A stretch of 64,000 nucleotides of DNA from positions 41,477,319 to 41,541,318 of the forward strand of contig NC_081831.1 of NCBI RefSeq assembly GCF_030867095.1, read 5' to 3'. Source of the stretch: Alligator mississippiensis. Its lineage: Eukaryota > Chordata > Crocodylia > Alligatoridae. Below are positions 46,601-55,089 of this stretch, in pieces (within the stretch, counting starts at the first letter, position 1; each line of letters opens with the position of its first letter). The position numbers and the translations under genes were made by a program. The notes below the pieces were generated by a model. The model saw only the letters and a list, made by a program, of their open reading frames with translations. It searched no databases and was not told the DNA's origin.

Positions 46601-48154
46601 TACAGGTGAGTTGTTCTTGGCCACCCTCATGCAACATTAGATGAACTCTCCCTGAAGAAGAGAGAGAAGTAATCTGGCATTTATTCTGTGATTGTCCATC
46701 CCAGACTTCTGTGACTTGCCCTATGTGTCTATGTAGGGCTTGGATGTTCATTTACATCTGTGCTTCCCCCATATGCATGGCTCCTCCTGTGTTAGAGTAA
46801 ACTTGGTATGGATGTAACAATCACCCTAAAGATGAGAATGGAATTAAGTCCCTCTCTTATTCCAATCCTTGGTTTCTCCATTCTGCCCTGGAGAGGTTGC
46901 TCTTGCAAATAATCTCGCCCTGTCACTCCCCTCAAGCAATACAGGTGCATTTGGCTTTCTGCAGGAATTGCAGCATGATGGCTCATATAGGCTGAAGTGA
47001 CTGCACAGCTTGCTAAATCAAGTGTCACAGGGTCTGGATTTCCCTTTGGATTCTCTCCCTCATGGGCTCATGCCCTGGGGCTTGTTTGCATTTCCAAGGT
47101 GCTGGCTCTCAGTAGGATGACCTGGTTGTTAGGGTGCCAGGACCCCAAAGTTCAGTTCTCTGGTCCATCACAGACTTATCATGTGGCATTGCTCGTGTCA
47201 CTTAGCCTCCCTGCCTCTGCTTCCCATGGGTAAAGTGGAGATAATAGCTTTTTCCCCATCTGACAGGAGCAAGAGGACAACTACACTGAAGATTATGAAG
47301 TGCTTAGTTACAATAATGGGAGCCATATAAGTAGTTAAGATATTGCCCACACAACCCATCAATAGATCTCTCAGAAGTAGGCCCCAAAGTCAAAATGTGT
47401 CTTAAGCAGGTGCCAGCAGTCTTTCCTAACAGACCACAGCTACTGGAGAATATAGTCAAACCTACTCAAAGGTTTCCTGCCCAAGCTGCAAGGCAGTACC
47501 TTAGCCCTAGACATGAGAATCAAGCCTCATGTTCCTCCCCAAGCTCTTCATGAAAGGTCCCCCTCTGGCCTCCAAGAAAGTCTCTACTTTTGAGCTTCCA
47601 GAGCATACCACTTGAAATGACCACAGGCTGAGCCAGTAAAAAAGTAAAAAGTGCATCTGTGGCTTCAGACTAAACCCTACAGCTTGACAGTTACACATAC
47701 CAAGATCAAGCAGGATGGCGAGAGAGGAAACACCTCTACCAGACAATGCAGAGTGAATACCCCCTTTCAGAACAGCATTTAAATGAGATACCTTCACACA
47801 GACTTGCCCCAGAGCAGCTACAATGCTCCACACCCATGTGGTCACCCTGCTGGAGCTGAGCAGTGCTCTCCAACCACTGGGGCACCTCCATTATTTCATG
47901 CCTGACAGAATCAGCAGGCAGATTCCACAAGAGCATTCTGAAACCCATGTGACCCTACTAGTCCCTTTCAGCATTAATAGGCCCCCACTGCCTCTACTGA
48001 GGGCCAGGTTCCAGTTCCAAACCAAAGAGTAGCCTGACCTGCTGGTGCTGATCTCAGTCTTGTCTGGATCATCCTCAGTCTTGGCTTTGACAGACAACCG
48101 GGGAGAGTGGTGGTTGGCAGGTGAGCTCTTCAGACCATTACTCTTTGCTGTCAT
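39221..48154 (-). CDS. CNGA2: CNGA2, olfactory cyclic nucleotide-gated channel alpha subunit (six coding exons)
   Basis: Cyclic nucleotide-gated, calcium-permeable cation channel subunit that opens on cAMP in olfactory cilia. In mammals it assembles with CNGA4 and CNGB1b. Joined exons are 48154-48039, 46572-46477, 45351-45187, 41940-41833, 41284-41178 and 40641-39221 (2,013 nt, 670 residues; mammalian CNGA2 is about 664). Layout: S1 about 142-162, S2 172-193, S3 224-240, voltage-sensor S4 247-268, S5 276-298, N-glycosylation site NIT at 312, filter TIGETPPP with pore Glu341, S6 350-380, C-linker 383-455, cyclic nucleotide-binding domain about 456-575 with FGEIS and RRTAN, coiled coil about 599-639. 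The N-terminus ([14 protein letters not shown]) and DDTSSELQR identify CNGA2 rather than CNGA1 or CNGA3. The calmodulin-site helix (69-87) has Leu69 and Leu87 where I recall Phe in mammals; Trp82 is kept. Introns are 1466, 1125, 3246, 548 and 536 bp. No disabling change is seen. Confidence 0.96.
41178..41284 (-). CDS. CNGA2: CNGA2 coding exon 5 (S2), 107 bp
   Basis: It encodes [19 protein letters not shown] through IIIRSRT, the S2 helix. Acceptor CTGCAG|AGCC and donor ACAG|GTGAGC. The length of 107 bp matches the conserved CNGA-family exon I know from other members. The phase joins to exons 4 and 6. Confidence 0.95.
41833..41940 (-). CDS. CNGA2: CNGA2 coding exon 4 (S1), 108 bp
   Basis: It encodes [18 protein letters not shown] and the S1 helix to LLVA. 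Acceptor TTTTCAG|GAAG, donor GCAAG|GTAAGC. This exon is too short and split to stand out as an open frame. It was placed from homology and phase. Confidence 0.94.
42894..43232. mobile_element. hAT-like DNA element in CNGA2 intron 3
   Basis: The element is 42902-43224. The left end CAATGGTTCTCAACTTTTT and the right end, reverse-complemented, CAGTAATTCTCAACC, are inverted repeats of the MER5/Charlie kind. Flanking 8-mers ATCCAAAC and CTCCAGTC agree at 5 of 8 positions, a decayed duplication. It encodes no protein. Confidence 0.75.
44496..44668. mobile_element. Possible short hAT-like element in CNGA2 intron 3
   Basis: It starts CAGGGGTTTCCTACCTGGGG. The reverse complement of its right edge reads CAGTAATTTTTCAGCC. 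These resemble degenerate hAT ends. The flanking 8-mers do not match, so this call is tentative. Confidence 0.4.
45187..45351 (-). CDS. CNGA2: CNGA2 coding exon 3 (calmodulin-site region), 165 bp
   Basis: It encodes [15 protein letters not shown], then [14 protein letters not shown] and a charged linker ending SKSK. Acceptor TTCTCAG|GATAG, donor AAGAA|GTATGG. It contains most of the amphipathic helix that binds calmodulin in the mammalian olfactory subunit. Confidence 0.94.
45438..45715. mobile_element. hAT-like fragment in CNGA2 intron 2
   Basis: It begins CAGAGGTGTCAAACTCACTTGGCCC, a standard hAT-Charlie left end, and continues with GGCCACATCCAGACC and GGGCTAGATGACACAGG. The right inverted end is not intact, so it is truncated or decayed. 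Confidence 0.55.
46477..46572 (-). CDS. CNGA2: CNGA2 coding exon 2, 96 bp
   Basis: It encodes [19 protein letters not shown] then [19 protein letters not shown] is a CNGA2 signature. Acceptor TTTGCAG|GGCTG, donor ACCAG|GTATCT. Both boundary codons are arginines split between exons. Confidence 0.94.
48039..48154 (-). CDS. CNGA2: CNGA2 coding exon 1 (start codon)
   Basis: ATG at 48154 opens [18 protein letters not shown], matching the conserved N-terminus of CNGA2. A further in-frame ATG at 48184 would add ten residues (MQGWGLFAWR) with no mammalian counterpart, so the inner start is preferred. The donor is AGCAG|GTCAGG, weaker than the other donors. A non-coding upstream exon may exist but cannot be placed. 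Confidence 0.9.
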
Positions 48155-48274
48155 CCTCCATGCAAAAAGGCCCCAGCCTTGCACCCTGCCCCGGAAAGCA
48201 GGAAAGAGCAGAACACTGTCAAGAGAGACCTACGTATGGCATGGGCACACCATACAGTAACAGAGAATATGGGT

Positions 48275-49020
48275 ATAACCACTAGGGCTGTGCAAAGCTT
48301 CGGTCCCTGATTTGATTCAGCCCAATTCAGGGGCTGAATCTCTGAATCCGAGTTGAATCAGAGGACCCTTTAATCCCTCCAAATCAATTTGGACATAGAC
48401 ACAGCTTTAAATGTTTTTTCTACATATCTCGAGGTAGCAGGGGCTCGTGAGTGCTGTGATGCTGGGGCACATGGAGTGTCCCACAGAAGCGCAGGGGGCT
48501 CCCCAGCATGCTCAGCAGCAGACCTGGATCAGAAACACTTCCAATTCACTTTCAGGTCCGCCAGGGAGCATGCAGAACCCGCCCCTCCAGCTCAGTGACT
48601 GGTGCCTCCTGGGTCTGGGGGGGGCACCCAGGGTCCCCCCATGGCCATTCACCGAGCTGGCAGGGGTGCGGGGAAGCCCCCCATGTGCTCCCTGGCAGAC
48701 CTGGAAGTGGACTGGGCACACTTCCAGTCCACTTCCAGGTTTGCTGCTGAGCACGTGGAGGGCCCCCCTCCTGTGAGACGCTCCATGAGCCCCAGCATCA
48801 TAGCAATCACGAGCTGTGCCTGATACCTCGAGGTATGTAGAAAAAACATTTAAAGCTGTGTCTACGTCCAAATCACTGATTCTCCAAATCAGCATTGAAT
48901 CTTCAGATTCAGTTGAATTGAATCAGGGACAGTGATCCGAATCAACAAATCGAATCACTGTCCCTGATTCGGGCCAAATCCAAATCAAATTGGCCCACAT
49001 CGCACACCCCTGATAACTGC
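48275..49020. mobile_element. hAT-like foldback element (family F, copy 2), immediately upstream of CNGA2
   Basis: The element is 48283-49012. Left end TAGGGCTGTGCAAAG, right end (reverse-complemented) CAGGGGTGTGCG. The flanks ATAACCAC (48275-48282) and ATAACTGC (49013-49020) agree at 6 of 8 positions. As in copy 1, both ends are crowded with GATTCAG, GAATCCGA and CAAATC motifs. The near edge lies about 120 bp from the CNGA2 start codon, so it may overlap or replace the 5' UTR or promoter. It has no transposase. Confidence 0.85.
48391..48871. repeat. Near full-length foldback of the family F element
   Basis: The outer arms (about 48391-48436 and 48824-48871) are complementary: GACATAGACACAGCTTTAAA against TTTAAAGCTGTGTCTACGTC, continuing into TACCTCGAGGTA-type sequence. 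Further inward, CTCAGCAGCAGACCTGG (48510) pairs with the segment at 48739-48757, so most of the interior could fold on itself around about 48625. Confidence 0.85.
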
Positions 49021-49194
49021 CTCCCCCTTCACATGTTACAGTCTGGGGCTCCCTCTACTGGAAGAGAATGAACCTATAAACACTAGATTTGCCCACCTAG
49101 GTGAGATCAGTGCTCCTCCCTTTCCCAGGTCTACCTCCAGGTGTCACCTGCATCTGGCGCTTCCAAGGAAGGTGAAATTGGCCCACAGTATACG

Positions 49195-49330
49195 TTATCA
49201 ACATAGGCAGACAAGGTTCTTTGGGTAAATGTGATTTCTTATTAGACCAACTAAATACTGTAGCTGGAAAAATTGTTCTTTGCAAGCTTTCAGGCACAAA
49301 CACCTATCATAGGCAGTTATCACGAAACAT
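49195..49330. repeat. Interspersed repeat of unresolved class
   Basis: The string GACAAGGTTCTTTGGGTAAA, TTATTAGACCAACTAAATA and GAAAAATTGTTCTTTGCAAG resembles a repeat I recall as common in crocodilian and turtle DNA. I cannot name the family from sequence alone. Confidence 0.4.
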
Positions 49331-49392
49331 GGCTGTGTAAATATATTGGGGCATACCTTGCCCATACGTGGAAGGAAGGATGGATTATGATG

Positions 49393-51327
49393 ATAATGTA
49401 GCAAAACCCCCTGTTTTTCTTTTTCTTTTTTTTTTTTTAAATGCATTCCCTTCCCTTCCCCAACCATTTCTGACTTTTTCTCTCCCTCTCTATTCCCGAT
49501 AGATAAATATAAGTAAGCTAAGATGTAGGATAAGCTTTAACATTTTATTTTAGGTAGTAAGTTTTATTTTTCTCTCCTCTCTGCAAATAAGTGCCCTGCT
49601 ATTTTATAAGTGCCACTGTTTTAGAAGTGATAATTATTATGTTTTGTATTGGGTTTTTTTATTGCTTTTATATTGTGTAATTACTGTTTTAGGCCTATAT
49701 ATGTAAGTTAGAATAAGTCATGTCAAGCCTCCATCTTATCCCCATGCCCAGTTGTGTAACCTATGACTCACACCTACCCCTCCTATGTAACTTGGTTCCT
49801 GAATGAATGGGGATGAATGAGGGTGCTTGAGAGACAATGGCAGTAGGTCAAAAAATAGCTCCCTCTGAATGACTGAACCATCACCACCAACACCTGGACC
49901 AATGACCCAGCCCTTGGAACCTCCCTCAGCATTCAAGAAACAAAAGATGAGGCAACCCACCATTGTGCCAAGGCTGCACATGCTCAGTAAGAACACCTGG
50001 AGCCCTCTGGAAGAGGACTCACATTGCCTGGACAGGCCCTCCCCATAGGAGATCAGGTAGTCTTCCCCATAAAAAGAGGTAGTGAAGACGCCCTCTCCAT
50101 CTGGACCAGCACCATGTGACACCACCTATCCACCCAGAGGCCCTGCCGGTGACACCTTTCTGGACAACACCTACTGGACAAGGACCCCTTTCCAGCCTGG
50201 ATAGGTAGCTATCACCCCCTACCCTCTCTTCAACCAAGGACTTGGACTCTGCTTCTCTTCCCTACCTGGACTCCAACCCTTCCACTGAGTCTCCTTCTCC
50301 TGCTGCCAGTGTGTGTGTGTGTGTGTGTGTGAACCAATAACTTCATGGGGCTGTGTAGCATGTTGTCTGTTTAATAAACCTGTTATTTGGACCCCTGAGT
50401 TGGGTTTTCCTTTACTATGGTTCAGCCCTGCTCCAATCTCTGCTCCTCGCCCCTCTAACTTCTGTCTCATTTCTCCCACTCCTGCTTCTGGCTCACTGCC
50501 ACCTCCAACCCCTGTCCTGAGCTCCTCTCTGCCTCCAAACCCCCTGTTTCTTTGCCACTGTCTTATCCCCTGTCTTTTCCCCTGAGCAACCAGGTTTCTG
50601 CCTCAGTTTCTTTCCTGACTGTCTCCTCCTTGCCACCAGGCTTTTTTCTTTCTTTCCCTTGCACCAGTGACCTCAAGTAACCCTGGGGCCACTTGATCTT
50701 AAGTAAACCCAAGCCTCAGTTCCTCAGCTAGCTTATCTCTAGTCCACCGGTTCTAATCCTGGTTCTGGCAACTTTCACTCCCTACACTTTAACTCTCTCT
50801 CTCACCTGAACTGTCCCCCAGGTACCCCAAGCACACACATACACACTGTACCATCCAAGTTAGGAACTTACCTGTGTGTATGTGTAGGTGGGTTGTATGT
50901 GTGTGAACTGGTGTGTGTGTGTGTATATGTCATTGTGTGCATGATATCATAGAAGTAGGGTCGGAAGGGACCTTGTAGATCAAGTCCGACCCCTTGCCTG
51001 GGCAGGAGGAAAACTGGTCTCAAATGACCCCAGTCAGGTAGGCAGGTGAGTACGAATTAGTGATCTGTGTATGTGTACTGAGTGTGCAGGTATGGACAAT
51101 TGATTTTTGTCTAACTTTTGGGGTGTATAGTGTATGTGCTTGAATTGGTGATAGGTATGCATGTGCCTAGGCTGGTTTGGATGTGTATGTGCCTGAGTTG
51201 GTAGTGTGTGTATGTGCATGCACCTAATTGATTTGTGTGTTTGTATATGTTCAATTGTGTCACACCCTCCTGCCTAACAGCACAATATTGAGATCCTGAG
51301 AGTTGGCCTGACCCCACAGGGCAATAA
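49393..51327 (+). mobile_element. Solo retroviral LTR (family 1, copy 2) with ATAA duplication
   Basis: The LTR is 49397-51323, TGTAGCAAAACCCCC to CCACAGGGCA, flanked by ATAA on both sides (49393-49396 and 51324-51327), a 4-bp duplication as in gamma-type retroviruses. A TATA-like CATAAAAAGAGG lies at about 50069 and AATAAA at 50373-50378, matching copy 1 at 13102-14886. It is about 140 bp longer, mainly because of an inserted CR1 end at about 50946-51050. No viral coding sequence adjoins it. Confidence 0.8.
50946..51050 (-). mobile_element. CR1 3' fragment nested in the LTR
   Basis: ATCATAGAAGTAGGGTCGGAAGG begins the reverse complement of a CR1 3' end. The homologous LTR at 14615-14625 passes from TGTGTGATATATGAATTAG without it, giving an empty-site comparison. 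Confidence 0.85.
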
Positions 51328-51526
51328 TAAAAGGGCCTGAGAACCAGGAAGTCTGAGTTTTAGACTCCCCCAGTGACTTCTAGCCAGAAACTTCAGCCTA
51401 TGCTCTGCAGTTTCCATAGCAATCATCCAGGAATAACTACTCTTATTACTACCCCATCCCACAGGGCACAGCTGGAAGCAGCCTTTCAACAGCCTTTGAA
51501 AAGCACTTTCACCTTCAGCATATAAA

Positions 51527-52756
51527 CAAATGTAGCAGGCTTGTCTTTTGGAGCTTGGGTTGAGTCCCAGGCCTGAAATCTTGCTGTTTTGATTGGTGGA
51601 GCCCATCCACTAATCAGGAGGCAGCAAGAAAAGTTAAGTCATGCCCCCTTCCTGAGGGGAGGGGGAGAGGAGTTAACCCTCCCCGCCCCAGACCTGACTG
51701 AAGACTGCAACACTCAGGTCTGGAAAACTTCAGGGGTGGAGCCTTGGAGTGTATAAAAGGAGCTGGGTGCCCAGCATGAGGGGAACATATCTAGGACAGA
51801 GAAGAGAGAAGAGCAGGGTTTAAAAGACCTGAGGAGAGCTATTCAGCAGGGCAAAGCAGTAGCCCAGAAGTGCCCCTGAAGACTTCCATCAGCAGGGGTA
51901 TCCAGACCCTGGGAGCTGTGAGAGGAGGCTTGGGTCTGCAACCTCTGGCGTGTGGCCAGAGACATGGTGCACAGGACAGTGCACGGAGCAGGTCCTTAAG
52001 GTGTTGCATGAGGCAACCCAGGCCTCTGACCCATAGCAAAAGGTTGAGTCCAAGGAGCCAGACGGTGCTTGGGCTACTGAGTCAGCAGACAGGGCTGAGC
52101 CAGAGGCCTCAGAAGCCCCGCATAAAGGAGCCCTGTTCCAGGGGACAGCGACCCTCCCCAAAGCCCACTGCTGGCAAGAGAACAGCTTGGCACAAAGGAC
52201 GAGGCCCACCCTCCAGACCTGGGAGCTGTGAGTTGCAGGGAAAAGAGGATTCCCACAGGAGATAGGGAGTCCCCCCTGGTTAGTTAAGGGCTCCTGAAAG
52301 TGGAGGTCCCACTGGGAAGGCCCCCCTAAAGTTACCAGCTTCCTTGTAGGACTTGGGAAAAGCCCAAGGGCATTGGGGTTTCCCCTTGGGATTATGTTTA
52401 TTTGGGGGTTTATCTGTTTCAGAACAAATACTTACCTGTGACTTACCTGTATCTGGAGCACTGGTATAAGGTTTTATGTCATTTACCAAGAGGGTATTGT
52501 TTATGTTATTTGTTTAGGTATCTTATATATATACATATTTGTACATATGTTTATGTCCATGTTTCTTTTCCTTGTGAAAAGTTAATGTAAATAAATGTGT
52601 ATATAGTTAAGTCCCCTGACTGTCCTGGCCTGGTTCTATATGGCCGGAGGGAAGCGGAGCTGTCTGCAGTTCCCACCTCACAGCACACCTGCCAGCTAAC
52701 AATCCCCTTCAATTGGAGAAGGGGAGTATATACCCGAGTTACCTGGGCTACACAAA
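51527..52756 (+). mobile_element. Solo retroviral LTR (family 2), 1,222 bp, CAAA duplication
   Basis: The LTR is 51531-52752. It begins TGTAGC and ends GCTACA, a perfect 6-bp inverted repeat with TG...CA, between identical CAAA copies (51527-51530 and 52753-52756). U3 has a CCAAT-type GATTGGTGG box (about 51590), a G-rich stretch and the TATA box GTGTATAAAAGGAG (about 51750). AATAAA is at 52590-52595. The same U3 occurs inverted at about 6840-7064. No gag, pol or env sequence is next to it. Open frames inside are not viral genes I recognise. Confidence 0.85.
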
Positions 52757-54060
52757 GAAGCAGTTTAGAAAAATCACAGCCAGTGTGTGGTATATGTCCC
52801 GCAGAAAGAACACATGCGGCAGAAGCAGTTGTGTCCTGTCCCTCTTTCTCCTCCCTCCTGAACTTCCTCTCTCACCATCTCCCTATTCCTTCAGTCAGCA
52901 CTTTTCTCTTCACCCCCTCTTTCTCCAGCCTGTCTCTTCCAGGCCTTCCTCCACTTCTCTCCCTCCCGCCTCCCTTGTGGCCTCCTCATTATGTTGTGCA
53001 AGTGGAAAGATGCTCTCCCGCTTGCTCTAATCCTTGTGAATGTTACCAGGGTGATGGCATCAACATCAAGTACCACCCTAACAAACAGGTGCAGGCTGCT
53101 CTCCTGCCATTCTCAGCAGGGCTGCAAAACCAGCAAGGTAATGAGGCAACCCCAGAGAGGCCATGCAGCTTCCTTAGCCCCACCCATGAATGCTCAAATG
53201 GGAGCTGAAGACTGAGGAGAGAGAAGACTCCAAACAATGAAGAAAATGAAAAGCCACCCTGACACCAGCACCATGGTACTGTTGATGGATGGCGAGACAG
53301 ATGGTTGTGGACTGGTGCTGTACCTACAGCCTGTTTGCTTATGAAAAGAACAAGCCCCATCCTGGAACAGAGCAGCACTCTGGAAGTTTGCCTAGTGAGC
53401 TACGCTTCTTGTGGAAGTTCTTGGCTGCATCTGAAATTAAGGTTTGTCACATTAAAATATGCTTTCCTGAGATCCTTGCTGACAGCAGCCATTGTCCTGT
53501 TTCAGCTAGCAGCCAGGAACTTGTCATTTATACATGACTGGTTCTGTAGAAATGAGGACAGGAGAGTCACTGGAGATATTGTAATAAATAAGAAAATGCT
53601 TAAGTGCTTCACGGGCCACACCCATCTGCAGTCATCTGGGCCCGTCAGTTGCATAGAGCCGATCCTGTCCCAATAAGGATCCCCTAACTAGAACAAATGG
53701 CTTACATATAAAAACAGCACCAAGATTCTTTCAATACGAGGAAGAATTAGGCTCCAGATCACCAGCGCTGGTCAACTTCATATCAGAATATTGTATTAAA
53801 CTGGTTAAGGGGAGGATTTCAGTCCCTTGAGAATAGTCCTGATTCACATGTAGATTGTGCTCAGAGTGAAGTATGGCCTCCCTGTTCTCTCTGAGATGTT
53901 TTTGTGGGGCAGTCACCTTAGACCCTACCTCAGAGCTGCTGTTCCTTTTAAGTACTTCAGTGCAGAGGAAGACAGAGAGAGGGGGAACTGAAGAGTTAAG
54001 TTTAGGTATAAAATGTGGAGAGCAAAAAGATGATACAGAAGCAGAAATACATCTTAGACA
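52757..54060. other. Gene-free stretch
   Basis: A pyrimidine-rich patch (about 52835-52980) and ordinary non-coding sequence. No exon with matching splice sites and conserved frame was found. Confidence 0.5.
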
Positions 54061-54491
54061 TAGGCACTAACTTTTTTTTTGCCAGTGGGTGCTTGCAGGT
54101 GTAAAAAAACCACCAACAAAAATGGCACTTTACTTTCAATTCAGCACATTCCTGTGCAGAGCCCTGCACATGCCCAGAAGAAGCAGCACATTACTTCAAC
54201 CTGGCTCTGCAGCATCTGTAAAGATCAGGCACTTTAGTGGGGCTTTTTAGGCACTTTTACCTAATAACAGATTGAATCAACTTTAGCTAAAAGCACCAAA
54301 AGCTCTGCTGAAACATCCAATCTTTACAGATGCTGCAGAGCCAAGTTGAAGTAATGTGCAGCTGCTTCTAGTAAAACACGTTGTAGAGGTGGGGAAGTTA
54401 ACATCTGCAACTGGCTCCATGGGTGCTGAGCACCCACTGATTTTTTTCAGTGGGTGCTTGAGCCCCAAAGCACCCATGGAATTGGTGCCTA
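54061..54491. mobile_element. Hairpin MITE with TAGGCAC...GTGCCTA ends
   Basis: The termini TAGGCACTAACTT and, reverse-complemented, TAGGCACCAATTCC are inverted repeats. Inside, about 54184-54230 is complementary to about 54322-54366 (CACATTACTTCAACCTGGCT against AGCCAAGTTGAAGTAATGTG), and a GTGGGTGCT/AGCACCCAC motif recurs near both ends. The outermost TA at each side could be the duplicated target, as for Tc1/mariner-like elements. No transposase. Confidence 0.75.
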
Positions 54492-55089
54492 TGGTCTGAG
54501 ATGCACAGAGACATGCCAGACAACTCAAACTGATCAAAGTGGCCTCATTCCCCCTTCATTACATCACATACACTGTAGCCCAACGCCACTGGAATCCATG
54601 ACAGCGCAGGAATGCTGTAGCAAGTACACCATCCAGCTGTGTTTACTGGCCCCTAAATAAGTCTCTTACCAAAAGAAGCACTCTGCACATCCTTAAGGAT
54701 GAACTGGCAAAAGCTCCAATCCCACCAAAGCTCTCTCTAGTAGCAGGGAGGGAAGAGATGCAAACATTTAAGGTTCAGACCTAAAAGCCTCCCTAGGTAG
54801 CTCCAGCCTTTTTCTTCACTCTCCTTTCACTGCAGCATGTCAGATAATATCTTCCCCTAGGCACAGGAGAAAGATCGTAGTTCTGTCAGAGTCGAGTACC
54901 GAACTGAACCCGATGGCACCATACCAATTTCAGGCTAATATTTAGAGCAAACATCTCAGCTGGCTCTGCTGAACCTCCTTTATTGAAGACATCATGGCCT
55001 TACAATAAGCCTGAGGCCTGACTCTGCAGAAGAGAAGGAACTCAGTTCCCAGGTTTTCCTCTTAGCTGACATTGCCCACAAAAGGAGCA
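54492..55089. other. Gene-free stretch
   Basis: Nothing recognised. It may include the untranslated or ORF1 side of the CR1 that follows, but no ORF1 motif is legible. Confidence 0.45.

Noticed and set aside
48184..48184. Upstream in-frame ATG for CNGA2
   Set aside because: It would add ten residues with no counterpart in known CNGA2. The ATG at 48154 matches the conserved N-terminus.
52597..53208. 203-codon plus-strand frame
   Set aside because: It starts inside the family 2 LTR and runs through a pyrimidine-rich patch. It is Ser/Pro-rich with no domain.
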